From Aliidiomarina sanyensis (GTDB lineage Bacteria; Pseudomonadota; Gammaproteobacteria; Enterobacterales; Alteromonadaceae), in assembly GCF_003987175.1 (NCBI RefSeq), contig NZ_PIPM01000008.1:1-64000 (forward strand): a stretch of 64,000 bases of DNA, given 5' to 3'. Both the position numbers and the translations under genes were made by a program. The first letter of the stretch is position 1. Every line of letters starts with the position of its first letter. The notes below the pieces were generated by a model, which ran no database searches, was not told the DNA's origin, and was given only the letters and a program-made list of their open reading frames with translations. Below are positions 27,016 to 37,252 of the stretch, in pieces.

Positions 27016-28023
27016 TTATCGACGTTTTATTTGGTCCACAAGAACTCGGGCTTCTTGCCAGCGTTTTGTCGACTGCAACTGCTCAAGCCCGCTCGTATCT
27101 GTCGTTCCACCTAACAGCTTAATAGCATCCCGCTGCGGTGGCGAAAAGCTGACCGTCTCGAGCACCACGCGCGCTTCACGGGAGTCATTGCACACTAACA
27201 GTAAATCGCAGCCGGCATGAATTGCAGCCTCAGCCCGTTTGGTGACGTTTCCTGCCACATGGGCACCGGCCATCAACAAATCATCACTAATGATCAAACC
27301 CTCAAAACCATATTGACCTCGAAGAATCTCCTGAAGCCAGTATGGCGAGAATCCAGCAGGTTCAGGTGCAACCTGAGGATAGATGACATGGGCTGGCATC
27401 ACCGCTTGAATATACGGTGCAAGTTCAGCAAAAACGCGGCCATCATGGGCAAGGATTTCATCCAACGAACGATCATCCACTGGCACGTCAATGTGAGAAT
27501 CAGCGACGACCGTCCCGTGCCCCGGGAAATGTTTGCCGGTCGCCTTCATACCTGCTTCATGCATTCCGCGAATAAAGCCATGGGCAAGCGCGACAATTTC
27601 CTCTGGATCATCAGAGAACGCGCGATCGCCGATCACAGTGCTCGGACCATCCACATCTAAAACAGGCGCAAAGCTGTGATCCACGCCACACACTAACAAT
27701 TCTTTTGCCATCAACCATCCGAGCTCGCGAGCCAACATTGTGGCTTGTGCGCGGGATGAGCCAGCTTGGCGAATCTGAGCCATTGCAGGTATCGCCGTGA
27801 AACCTTCACGAAAGCGCTGCACACGCCCACCTTCATGATCAACCGTGATGAGGATATCCCGTTGCGCAGCTTTACGTATCGCTTCGGTCAGTGTGCACAG
27901 CTGTGCGGGTGACACAAAATTGCGGGTAAACAAGATCACGCCGACAACGGCGGGATGCTGCAACATGTCGATGTCTTCTGAACGGAGTTCAGTGCCTGGT
28001 ATATCAAGTATCAACCCGCTCAT
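27016..28023 (-). CDS. nagZ: Beta-N-acetylhexosaminidase NagZ
   Basis: Cytoplasmic glycoside hydrolase family 3 enzyme that removes GlcNAc from anhydromuropeptides in cell-wall recycling. It has 335 residues. Blocks: VVGVILFTRNFVSPAQL, DHEGGRVQRFREGFT, SFAPVLDVDG, the catalytic loop KHFPGHGTVVADSHIDVPVDDR and the nucleophile strand GLIISDDLLMAGA. Single gene on the minus strand, convergent with queC. Confidence 0.96.
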   Translation of the reverse strand: MSGLILDIPGTELRSEDIDMLQHPAVVGVILFTRNFVSPAQLCTLTEAIRKAAQRDILITVDHEGGRVQRFREGFTAIPAMAQIRQAGSSRAQATMLARELGWLMAKELLVCGVDHSFAPVLDVDGPSTVIGDRAFSDDPEEIVALAHGFIRGMHEAGMKATGKHFPGHGTVVADSHIDVPVDDRSLDEILAHDGRVFAELAPYIQAVMPAHVIYPQVAPEPAGFSPYWLQEILRGQYGFEGLIISDDLLMAGAHVAGNVTKRAEAAIHAGCDLLLVCNDSREARVVLETVSFSPPQRDAIKLLGGTTDTSGLEQLQSTKRWQEARVLVDQIKRR

Positions 28024-28189
28024 CGCTGCGACCCTTGCATCAATTTCTTCACAATGTGTCCTTTAAAGTATTGCTGTGGAAACAAATAGTAACAAAAGTT
28101 CTGGCGGTAAAGGGATTTCAAACCGCACAAAAATTAACTATTCTGAACTTATGTTGGGTTTTCGTTATCTGACCTTTAGGGTCTTCGGA

Positions 28190-28216
28190 GATACAAATGC
28201 CCGTGGGCATCGTATC
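28190..28216 (+). other. Hairpin in the leader of the S41 protease gene
   Basis: Inverted repeat GATAC-aa-ATGCCC-gt-GGGCAT-c-GTATC (28190-28216), about 30 bases before the start codon. It has no T-run, so it does not look like a terminator. It could be a leader structure or a protein-binding site; no family is recognised. Confidence 0.4.
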
Positions 28217-28247
28217 TTAAATTAGATGTACTGTAGAGAGTGAAGTT

Positions 28248-29600
28248 ATGTTTAAGAAACTCCTCGTCCTAAGTTCGATTCCTCTGCTTCTTTCTGCCTG
28301 TGGCGGGAGCGAGAGCGCATTCACAGGGCAACCACCCCTACTCGGTAATGGGCAGTGCTCCGTCACAGCACAAAATCAACAGCTCAAAGATTTTATGGAG
28401 GAGCGCTACCTGTGGAATACCGATATTCCCAGTAACGTAAACCCAGCAAGTTTTAACTCCATCTATGCGATGTTAGACGCATTGCGCGCTCCCCAAGACA
28501 ACTTTTCGTTTATTTTAACGGAGCAAGAATATCTCGACCGCTTTGTCAACGCGGTGTTTTTTGGATTTGGATTTGGCCGCCGAGACAATGTCGCCGAAGG
28601 AGTGATTGAAGTCCGTTACGTCTACGCGAACTCGCCCGCTGAAAATGCCGGATTAAATCGTGGTGATCGCATTACTGCTGTGCAAGGAACTCCGATGAGC
28701 GAGTGGTTTCAGCGCATCAGTGCGGGTACAGCGACTTGGGAGACTGTATTTGGTCCAAACCAAGAAGGGGTCGAGCGACAAATTGAGTGGGTCGAGCCAG
28801 ACGGCACTGAACGTTCTTCCACCGTTCGCAAGCGCGAAGTCGAGACCAACACCGTGATGGCAACTGAGCGTTTCGATATCAATGGGCGTGATGTGGGATA
28901 TTTTGTCTTCGATAGCTTTATCGAGCGTTCCGAAGTCGATTTGAATAATGCGTTCGACCAGCTCATTGGGGTAGACGACCTCATTATCGATTTGCGCTAC
29001 AATAGCGGTGGCTTGGTGCGTGTTGCCAATCAATTAGCGTCCCAAGCAGCTTGGGATAACGTTCAGAATGAGATTTTCGTCACCTTCCAGTACAACGCCA
29101 ATTTTGCCTCGCAGGATGTACTCTTTAGTTTGGGGCCAGGAATTGAGCGCCTCAACCTGAATCGAGTGTATGTGCTCACAACACCTCAGAGTTGCTCATC
29201 ATCAGAACTCGTGATCAATAGCCTTGACCCGTACATTGATGTGGTGACGATTGGGGCCCCAACGTGTGGCAAACCCGTTGGACAACAACCGCGACAGATT
29301 TGCGACAAAATCGTTTATGCGATTACGTTCCAAACGGTTAATGGGATTGGGTTCGGTGATTTCTTTGACGGCCTTCCTGTGACCTGCGCTGCACCGGATA
29401 CGATCGTGGGCGACTGGGGAGATCCCAACGACCCGCTACTCTCAGGCGCGTTCTATTATATTCAGAATGGTCAATGCCCGGCTCAACTCAGCGATCAGGT
29501 TGACGCCCAAGTGTTTGCTGATGGTGATGTAAGTCGGATACCGACCCGATTACCGCTCACTCAAGACCCACTATTGACGAAATTCGAAACACAACATTAA
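28248..29600 (+). CDS. S41 family peptidase lipoprotein
   Basis: A 450-residue C-terminal processing-type protease. The signal peptide ends in lipobox LLSAC (Cys18), so it is a lipoprotein. Residues about 40-95 form a helical N-terminal region typical of S41 lipoproteins (FMEERYLWN). A PDZ domain (about 105-175, YANSPAENAGLNRGDRITAVQG) precedes the catalytic core: FDSFIERSEVDLNNAF, DLIIDLRYNSGG, and the serine in TPQSCSSSELVINSL with Lys in CGKPVG. Two cysteine pairs in the C-terminal part suggest disulphides. Single gene with its own terminator. Substrate unknown. Confidence 0.9.
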   Translation: MFKKLLVLSSIPLLLSACGGSESAFTGQPPLLGNGQCSVTAQNQQLKDFMEERYLWNTDIPSNVNPASFNSIYAMLDALRAPQDNFSFILTEQEYLDRFVNAVFFGFGFGRRDNVAEGVIEVRYVYANSPAENAGLNRGDRITAVQGTPMSEWFQRISAGTATWETVFGPNQEGVERQIEWVEPDGTERSSTVRKREVETNTVMATERFDINGRDVGYFVFDSFIERSEVDLNNAFDQLIGVDDLIIDLRYNSGGLVRVANQLASQAAWDNVQNEIFVTFQYNANFASQDVLFSLGPGIERLNLNRVYVLTTPQSCSSSELVINSLDPYIDVVTIGAPTCGKPVGQQPRQICDKIVYAITFQTVNGIGFGDFFDGLPVTCAAPDTIVGDWGDPNDPLLSGAFYYIQNGQCPAQLSDQVDAQVFADGDVSRIPTRLPLTQDPLLTKFETQH

Positions 29601-29620
29601 GTTGACAGAGCGAATAGACA

Positions 29621-29646
29621 AAGGGATCCGCTCGGATCCCTTTTTT
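29621..29646 (+). terminator. Terminator of the S41 protease gene
   Basis: Stem AAGGGATCCG / CGGATCCCTT with a CT loop, followed by a T-run to 29646. Confidence 0.92.
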
Positions 29647-29680
29647 GTGCTTACGTGTCTTGATAGATAACCGAGCCGTA

Positions 29681-31996
29681 TTACACGACATCACGCGGTT
29701 CAAACCGCCCCTGCTGAATCGGCTCGGGAGCAAAGCTATCCACTGCGATCGCACGCATTCGTAAGCGCTCGCAACGGGTCAGTTGCGCGGCTTCTTCCGA
29801 ATCAATGAGTCCGTTTTCCAAAGCCTGCTCAACGAGGACCTCGCCCGCAAGGTCAGACGCTAATTCACCCGCCTTCTGAGCTTTCTTCAAGCGCTTGTAG
29901 ACCGGCTCTAGCTCATGCATCGCCAAGAATGCGAGTTCCATATGGCCAGTCACATCCGTTTCATCTTCACGCCAGTAGCTCAAAAACGTGTGGCGCTCGC
30001 GCGTGATGCCAGGCGTCATCATTGCCTCCGCAATCGTGCGAGCATGCTCATCAGCTGGACGTTGGTAGTGATTGCCAAATGGAAAGACCAAAAATTTCAA
30101 AAGACGCCCCAACCATGGTTTCGAGAAGTTCTGGAAAAAGCCCGAAAATGCTTGGCCAATCCCATGTAAATGATGGGCCATTGCATAATGAACAAATGGC
30201 AGATCCGCCTGCTGTCGACCATCGTCTTCAAACCGTTTTAAGACCGCTGATCCCATATACAGGTGACTTAACACATCTCCGAGTCGCGCTGAAATCATTT
30301 CTTTCCGTTTTAATTCGCCGCCAAGGGTCAGCATTGAGACGTCTGCACAAAGCGCCAATGCGCGACTCATCCGACTCAATTGTTGATAGTACCGAATTGT
30401 TTCGCCTCCCACGGGCGCGTTGGCAAATCGTGCACCCGATAATCCGTGCCAGAATGCACTGAATGCATTTCCACAGGCAAAACCAATGTGTTTTAACAGG
30501 AGTGCATCAAACTCACGCAAACCCTGCTCTTCATCCTCATTTGCCGCCGCTTCCATCTCTTTGAGTACGTAGGGGTGACACCGCGTCGCCCCTTGACCAA
30601 AGATCATCAGGTTGCGGGTCAGGATATTTGCTCCCTCCACGGTGATTGAGATAGGAATTCCTTGGTAGCCCGATGCGAGGTAGTTCAAGGGACCCATTTG
30701 AATGCCTTTGCCTGCATGAATGTCCAATGCATCATTCATCACATGCCGTCCCATTTCCGTCATGTGGTATTTAGTCATCGCGGTAATCACCGAGGGGCTA
30801 TACCCCTCACAGAGCGCAGTGACGGTTAACCGTCGCGTGGACTCGATGCTGTAGTTCAGCCCACCAATTCGCGCCATTGCCTCTTGCACACCCTCAAATT
30901 TTCCGATCGGCAAACCAAATTGCTGACGCACATATGCATATGCGCCAGTGAAACGCTGCGCATTGTGGCCTGTCGCTGTTGCCAGTGCTGGCAGTGAAAT
31001 GCCTCGACCTGCGGAAAGACACTCGACTAACATGCGCCACCCTTTGCCCGCATAATCAATTCCACCAATAATCCAATCTGCTGGAATGAAAACATCGCTG
31101 CCCGACGTCGTTCCATTCATAAACGCCTGATTGAGTGGCCAGTGACGATCGCCAATCACAACACCCGGATGCGACGTTGGAATCAATGCACAAGTAATGC
31201 CGATATCGCGTTTATCACCTAAAAGCCCCTCTGGGTCTTCTAACTTAAACGCTAATCCTAGAACACTTGCGACCGGTGCAAGGGTGATGTAGCGTTTACT
31301 CCACGTCAGCCGAATTCCCAGGACCTCCTGCCCCTCGAAGACATCTCGACAGAGGATACCGCGATCCGGAATACTCCCTGCATCAGAGCCAGCTTCAGGA
31401 CCCGTTAGGGCAAAACAAGGGAGTTCTTCACCACGCGCTAACGCAGGTAACCAGCGCTTCTTTTGTTCTTGCGTGCCATAATGTGTGAGTAATTCACCAG
31501 GCCCAAGAGAGTTCGGTACCATCACCGTGACAGCGACACTGAGAGAGCGAGTTGCAATCCGGGTGACGATATACGAGTTTGCAGCGGCAGAAAAATCCAG
31601 CCCTTCATATTCTTTGCCGATGATCATGGCAAAAAACTTATGCTTCCGCAGAAAATCCCATACTTCACTTGGAAGATCCCGTTGATGCTGGGTAATTTCA
31701 AAGTCGTCGAGCATCGCGAGCAGTTGCTCAAGAGGACCATCAATAAACGCCTGTTCATCTGCGCTAAATGTTGGGGGCTTGGTTGCCAATAAGGAAAACC
31801 AGTCAGGTTGTCCAGAAAACAGCTCACCATCCCACCATACATCGCCAGCCTCCATCGCCTCCCGCTCCGTCACTGACATCGGGGGCAAAATACGTTTGAA
31901 GATACGAAATACGGGACGGGAAATAAGGCTCCGACGAATATCAGGGATCCCGAAAACAATCAGCACGGCGACTAGCAAAATAAGCAAAAACGACAT
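29681..31996 (-). CDS. fadE: Acyl-CoA dehydrogenase FadE
   Basis: First step of fatty-acid beta-oxidation: FAD-linked oxidation of acyl-CoA to trans-2-enoyl-CoA. It has 771 residues against 814 in E. coli FadE, much longer than the 380-residue family because of the FadE-type C-terminal domain. An N-terminal membrane helix (LLILLVAVLIVFGIPDI) comes first. Blocks: SLGPGELLTHYGTQEQKKRWLP, CFALTGPEAGSDAGSIPD, GIRLTWSKRYITLAPVA, FMNGTTSGSDVFIP and ITVEGANILTRNLMIFGQGA. It lies 70 bp after a TetR gene on the same strand, very likely an operon under fatty-acid control. Confidence 0.95.
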   Translation of the reverse strand: MSFLLILLVAVLIVFGIPDIRRSLISRPVFRIFKRILPPMSVTEREAMEAGDVWWDGELFSGQPDWFSLLATKPPTFSADEQAFIDGPLEQLLAMLDDFEITQHQRDLPSEVWDFLRKHKFFAMIIGKEYEGLDFSAAANSYIVTRIATRSLSVAVTVMVPNSLGPGELLTHYGTQEQKKRWLPALARGEELPCFALTGPEAGSDAGSIPDRGILCRDVFEGQEVLGIRLTWSKRYITLAPVASVLGLAFKLEDPEGLLGDKRDIGITCALIPTSHPGVVIGDRHWPLNQAFMNGTTSGSDVFIPADWIIGGIDYAGKGWRMLVECLSAGRGISLPALATATGHNAQRFTGAYAYVRQQFGLPIGKFEGVQEAMARIGGLNYSIESTRRLTVTALCEGYSPSVITAMTKYHMTEMGRHVMNDALDIHAGKGIQMGPLNYLASGYQGIPISITVEGANILTRNLMIFGQGATRCHPYVLKEMEAAANEDEEQGLREFDALLLKHIGFACGNAFSAFWHGLSGARFANAPVGGETIRYYQQLSRMSRALALCADVSMLTLGGELKRKEMISARLGDVLSHLYMGSAVLKRFEDDGRQQADLPFVHYAMAHHLHGIGQAFSGFFQNFSKPWLGRLLKFLVFPFGNHYQRPADEHARTIAEAMMTPGITRERHTFLSYWREDETDVTGHMELAFLAMHELEPVYKRLKKAQKAGELASDLAGEVLVEQALENGLIDSEEAAQLTRCERLRMRAIAVDSFAPEPIQQGRFEPRDVV

Positions 31997-32066
31997 TACT
32001 GCATGCTCCTATAATGGATAGGCACGATGTGAATCATCATCGTGTTCTCTTAAAGATAGACGAAAA

Positions 32067-32720
32067 CTAAGGACGTGGATCAGGCGCAGCAATCCCTGCT
32101 GCAACGAATGGGAGTAGTTTAGCGAGGGTTTCTTCCGCGTGAGCTTCCTCACCGAAGTCTGACGCAGCGATCTCGCGAAGCGCCTGTCCAGATACTTGCG
32201 CAAATAGCATTGCTCCGAGACTAAAATGGAGCCGCCAGAAAAGTGTGTTCGCGCACAAACTCGGATTAGCCGTCTGAATCATGGCAAAAAATTGCTGCAC
32301 GGTATTGCCATAATGCGTCATGGTGAACTTCCGCAAGTGCCCCTGTATTTCACTATATGCATAACCGAGCAATCGTAAGTAAATAACCGGGCCGTCTAAG
32401 CGCACCTGCTTCAGCGCAAGCAGCGGTGCATTCACGCATGCTAGGACGTCTACCGTATTGTAGGTGGCTCCGTTTATTTCTGCTCGGCGTGCTAATTCCG
32501 TCAATTGAGCGTCGAGCGCAGGCATGAACACGCTCTGATACCTTGCCATAACCGCCTGTATCAATGCTTTCTTCGAACCAAAGTGATAATTTACCGAGGC
32601 CAAATTAACATCGGCTTCACTGGTAATTTGCCGGAGTGACGTTTGCTCAAAACCATGTTCCGCAAACAACATCTCGGCGGTGACGATAATCTTATCTTTA
32701 GTCCGCAGTGCTTTCGCCAT
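32067..32720 (-). CDS. TetR family regulator, PsrA-like
   Basis: A 217-residue repressor. The HTH domain covers residues about 8-55 (KIIVTAEMLFAEHGFEQTSLRQITSEADVNLASVNYHFGSK), very close to PsrA/FabR-type heads. The C-terminal ligand domain has ALKQVRLDGPVIYLRLLGYAYSEIQGHLRKF, which resembles PsrA, a fatty-acid-responsive regulator. Its position upstream of fadE and the AAAC-N4-GTTT palindrome in its promoter region support control of beta-oxidation and of its own gene. PsrA is the likely identity, not proven. Confidence 0.82.
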   Translation of the reverse strand: MAKALRTKDKIIVTAEMLFAEHGFEQTSLRQITSEADVNLASVNYHFGSKKALIQAVMARYQSVFMPALDAQLTELARRAEINGATYNTVDVLACVNAPLLALKQVRLDGPVIYLRLLGYAYSEIQGHLRKFTMTHYGNTVQQFFAMIQTANPSLCANTLFWRLHFSLGAMLFAQVSGQALREIAASDFGEEAHAEETLAKLLPFVAAGIAAPDPRP

Positions 32721-32736
32721 GCTGACGCCTCTATTT

Positions 32737-32751
32737 TAAACGCTCGTTTTA
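32737..32751 (-). promoter_or_regulatory. Putative PsrA operator upstream of the TetR-fadE unit
   Basis: TAAACGCTCGTTTTA contains AAAC-N4-GTTT, matching the published PsrA site pattern G/C-AAAC-N2-4-GTTT-G/C in its core though the outer bases are T/A. It lies 17-31 bases before the TetR start codon, where a repressor would block its own promoter. Confidence 0.6.
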
Positions 32752-32800
32752 TACACTCATCAACTGTACATTAGTCGCGGAGCGCCAGCAAGGCTTGCGT

Positions 32801-33679
<879 letters not shown>

Positions 33680-35197
33680 TTACGCTGAATGTTGAATCTG
33701 AACTTCAGCTTTAATGATGGCTTGAATGACAGTGCGGTGTTTACGAATCGCATTTCGTAGTTCGGGCATAAACCACCCATCCGCTTCATCTTCAATGTGC
33801 TCGAGCGCAACCACAGGATTGGCCCCTTGATGAATCTCGCCATAGAACGCAGCGATGAACACGAGTACCTGAACTTCAGGCTCAAAGCCAGCTCCATGCT
33901 TCCCGTCGGGAAATCCCGTTCCGTCGAAACGCTCAAAGCGGGCCTCCAGAGCCTTTAACACCCACTGAGTCGCGGCACTCTTATCATGCTCCAAGCCGTT
34001 AAATGCGCGGCGTACCCGCTCAAAGCAGACCCGCATATCCACGTGATCTTGCTGAATGCGCACAGAGAAAATTCGCGCCGCGCGAGCTACAATACTGGCC
34101 GCGCACGCCAAGGTATTTTTCTGATCATCACGCACATCTAACTCATTAAGGAGCAGCTTACTGATTCGAGCCGCTGGATGTGCTTGCTCAGACTCATGCT
34201 CCAACAAATCCCGCTCGAGTAAAACAAGCCGTCTCAATGTTGCTGCCATAAATGTTTGAACATCGGACTGACGCATCACATTGTTCAAAGCGAGTTGTAC
34301 TTGTTCTGAGAAGAGAACGAGTAAATCTTGCTCACGTAAAGTGAGTGGTCGTGCAAGACCTGTAAGACAAAGCAATCCCCCCCAAGGACGACATGCGCTA
34401 GGGCAATACACCAGGGCGATTTCATCACTGAAATACGGTTTACCCGTCTCGATAACGCTCTCAAGTTCGACTAATGCCGCTCGACTCACCGCTGATTTGA
34501 TTGGCCGTCCTTGGAGTACATCCGCTTCGTCACCAAAGGCTGCTCGAACCAAAAACTCTTCAAATTTATGTCCTGGGTCCACTTCAGCGTACAGCACTTG
34601 ACGTGCGCCACCAATCAACCAACCGAGTTGCTGCACTAACCCCTCAACAAAATGATCCATCGATTGTTCGGAGAATAAATCGGTGGATGCACTTAAGATT
34701 TTTTCAAGACCCCGACGACTATGCTCAATCGACATAATATCGCGATAGGAACGCAAGCTAGACATCACCGCAGTAAAGAGCTTCTGCGCAGTCAGCTCAG
34801 TCTTTGATTTGTAGTCATTGATGTCGTAATTAATAATAACCGTGCGCTCGGGCGCTTGACCTGGCTGGCCTGTGCGTAGAATGATGCGCGTGAAATGATT
34901 GTCGAGATCCTCACGAATGTACTGGGCCACTTTTAAGCCCGCGTCATCCGTTTCCATAACAACATCGAGCAAAATAATGGCTGCATCCGGGTGCTCTCGC
35001 ATGAGCATGCACCCTTCCTCGCCGGACTCCGCACTATGAAACTCAAGACCGCGGCCAAGAAACTTGAAATCACTCAGTGCAAGACGGGTTACCGCATGCA
35101 CTTCGGGCTCATCGTCGACAATGATAATTTTCCAACGCTCATTCAGCGCATCCAGTGCTGTTGAGGGTTCATCGGCAAAAAGGAAATGGTCGCTCAT
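33680..35197 (-). CDS. DUF3369-type response regulator with degenerate HD-GYP end
   Basis: A 505-residue signalling protein. Residues about 21-150 form a receiver domain (WKIIIVDDEPEVHAVTRLAL, phospho-acceptor Asp in IILLDVVMETDDAGLKVA, Lys in DYKSK). Residues about 165-320 form the DUF3369 GAF-like domain. The C-terminal part keeps RFDGTGFPDGKHG, resembling the GYP loop of HD-GYP phosphodiesterases, but the paired HD motif is not visible, so c-di-GMP hydrolysis is unlikely. No histidine kinase lies nearby. It occupies the place between prmC and kdsA where E. coli has ychQ-ychA. Output unknown. Confidence 0.82.
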   Translation of the reverse strand: MSDHFLFADEPSTALDALNERWKIIIVDDEPEVHAVTRLALSDFKFLGRGLEFHSAESGEEGCMLMREHPDAAIILLDVVMETDDAGLKVAQYIREDLDNHFTRIILRTGQPGQAPERTVIINYDINDYKSKTELTAQKLFTAVMSSLRSYRDIMSIEHSRRGLEKILSASTDLFSEQSMDHFVEGLVQQLGWLIGGARQVLYAEVDPGHKFEEFLVRAAFGDEADVLQGRPIKSAVSRAALVELESVIETGKPYFSDEIALVYCPSACRPWGGLLCLTGLARPLTLREQDLLVLFSEQVQLALNNVMRQSDVQTFMAATLRRLVLLERDLLEHESEQAHPAARISKLLLNELDVRDDQKNTLACAASIVARAARIFSVRIQQDHVDMRVCFERVRRAFNGLEHDKSAATQWVLKALEARFERFDGTGFPDGKHGAGFEPEVQVLVFIAAFYGEIHQGANPVVALEHIEDEADGWFMPELRNAIRKHRTVIQAIIKAEVQIQHSA

Positions 35198-35300
35198 TCT
35201 CGTTTTTACACTCCTTTAAACTAAGCTTTTGCTTATCGTCCGCCATGAGGATACAACGTCCTTGATGTATCTTTTCGTCAGTTTTATAGCTCAACAGAAC

Positions 35301-36161
35301 TCAACTCTCAGCAAAACGAGCACAGGTGACTCGCTCCAAATTAGCATAATCTAGCGCGGTATAAATCTGAACATAGCCAAGTTTTTGCAAAACTTCACGA
35401 AGTTCACTCCCCTGTTCCGCTCCATGCTCTAACATCAGCCAACCACCCTCTGTGAGAAAGTCTCGGCTTTCCCGAGCGATATGAATCAGATCTGCGAGGC
35501 CCGAGTCTTCTGCGACCAGTGCAGAGTGAGGTTCGAATCGGACATCCCCTTGCTTCAGGTGTACATCATCGGACGCTAAATACGGCGGATTGCTCACGAT
35601 CAAGTGAAATCGATGATTACGAGGAATGGCAGAAAACCAATCGCTCTGCAAAATATTCACTTGTGAAAACCCAAGTGACTGCGCATTCTGGCGCGCGAGA
35701 GCAACCGCATCTTCGACATAATCGACCGCCGTGATTTCCCAGTTCGGTTGTTCACTCTGGAGTGCCAACGCAATTGCGCCGGTTCCTGTTCCAAGTTCCA
35801 ACACAGTCGCATCAGGCCGCTCTACTTTTTCCAACGCCTGTGCGACCAACACTTCTGTATCGGGTCGCGGAATCAGGGTGCTTGGATTCACAGCGAGGGG
35901 CAATGACCAAAACTCGCGAAGACCTGTGAGGTGCGCCACTGGGTGTCCATCGATTCGCCGAGCGACGAGAGCGAAATAGCTATCTGCTTGCACCGGAGTG
36001 AGCATGTGTTCAGGCCATGTGAACAAGGTGGTTCGATCGCAACCGAGCACATGCATAAGCAACAGTTGCGCATCGAGCAATGGTGTATCGGGAACGGCCG
36101 CTTCTATCTGTGTTCGACCGCGCATCAATGCCTGCGCGATTGTCCAGCGACTCTCATTCAT
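35301..36161 (-). CDS. prmC: Release factor N5-glutamine methyltransferase PrmC
   Basis: Methylates the GGQ glutamine of RF1 and RF2. It has 286 residues. It has an N-terminal helical bundle with [20 protein letters not shown] motif [13 protein letters not shown] (about 122-134), and catalytic NPPY at 191-194, then [14 protein letters not shown]. It overlaps prfA, its substrate gene, by 4 bases (prfA stop at 36158), so the two are translated together, as in E. coli. Confidence 0.97.
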   Translation of the reverse strand: MNESRWTIAQALMRGRTQIEAAVPDTPLLDAQLLLMHVLGCDRTTLFTWPEHMLTPVQADSYFALVARRIDGHPVAHLTGLREFWSLPLAVNPSTLIPRPDTEVLVAQALEKVERPDATVLELGTGTGAIALALQSEQPNWEITAVDYVEDAVALARQNAQSLGFSQVNILQSDWFSAIPRNHRFHLIVSNPPYLASDDVHLKQGDVRFEPHSALVAEDSGLADLIHIARESRDFLTEGGWLMLEHGAEQGSELREVLQKLGYVQIYTALDYANLERVTCARFAES

Positions 36162-37249
36162 CCCGAGTGCTGCTCAGAGAGCGCCGCGAGCAAATCAGCC
36201 TGATGCTCCTGGATGATCGGCTCGAGCACCAGATTCAAGCTCCCCTCCAATACCTCATCTAAGCGGTATAAGGTGAGATTGATTCGATGGTCGGTCATGC
36301 GGCCTTGGGGATAGTTATAGGTGCGAATACGCTCCGAACGATCACCACTTCCCACCAAACTGCGGCGCGTACTTGCTTCTTCAGCGGCTCGTTTCGCCTC
36401 TTCAGCAGCTTGCAGTCGCGCCTGTAAGACCGACATCGCCTTCGCTTTGTTCTTGTGTTGCGAACGCTCATCTTGGCATTCCACAACAACACCCGTTGGT
36501 AGGTGCGTGATACGAACCGCAGAGTCGGTCCGGTTGACGTGCTGTCCCCCTGCGCCCGATGCTCGATAGGTATCAATTCGCAGATCAGCAGGGTTGATTT
36601 CTATTGCTTCTGCTTCAGGGATCTCGGGCATAACTGCGACCGTACACGCAGACGTGTGAATACGACCTTGCGATTCTGTTTCTGGGACGCGCTGAACCCG
36701 GTGACCACCTGACTCAAACTTCAATTTTCCATACGCGCCATCCCCTTGGATGTGCGCGATAATCTCTTTGTATCCGCCATGCTCTCCCTCATTGGCAGAA
36801 ACGATCTCCACCCGCCAACCGGACCGCTCCCCAAAGCGACTGTACATTCGGAACAGATCACCAGCGAAGATAGCCGCTTCGTCGCCACCGGCTCCAGCAC
36901 GAATCTCAAGGTAACATGGGCGATCATCATTTGGGTCTTTCGGTAGCAATAAGATTTGTAATCGCTCGGCCAACGTCTCTTGGGTCTCTTTCGCAGACTT
37001 CAGCTCTTCATCAGCCATTTCCCGCAGCTCTGGATCACTTTGCATTTCCTTCGCCGTTTCAATATCTTCAACCGCTTGTTGATACTGACGAAAGCATTGG
37101 ACCGTTTCTTCCAGTTGCGCATATTCCTTCGAGAGCGCCCGAAACTTGTCTTGTTGGGTAATTATTTCTGCGGAGCCAAGCAGATACTCGAGCTCTTCAT
37201 GTCGCTCCAGCAAGCCTTCAAGTTTGCTGACCAACGATGCTTTCAACAT
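36158..37249 (-). CDS. prfA: Peptide chain release factor 1
   Basis: Recognises UAA and UAG and triggers peptide release. It has 363 residues (E. coli 360). The codon-reading PxT motif is Pro-Glu-Thr at 189-191, and GGQ is at 234-236. Blocks [45 protein letters not shown] and [16 protein letters not shown] are typical. It starts 3 bp after the hemA stop in the hemA-prfA-prmC order shared with E. coli. Confidence 0.98.
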   Translation of the reverse strand: MLKASLVSKLEGLLERHEELEYLLGSAEIITQQDKFRALSKEYAQLEETVQCFRQYQQAVEDIETAKEMQSDPELREMADEELKSAKETQETLAERLQILLLPKDPNDDRPCYLEIRAGAGGDEAAIFAGDLFRMYSRFGERSGWRVEIVSANEGEHGGYKEIIAHIQGDGAYGKLKFESGGHRVQRVPETESQGRIHTSACTVAVMPEIPEAEAIEINPADLRIDTYRASGAGGQHVNRTDSAVRITHLPTGVVVECQDERSQHKNKAKAMSVLQARLQAAEEAKRAAEEASTRRSLVGSGDRSERIRTYNYPQGRMTDHRINLTLYRLDEVLEGSLNLVLEPIIQEHQADLLAALSEQHSG

Positions 37250-37252
37250 GTT

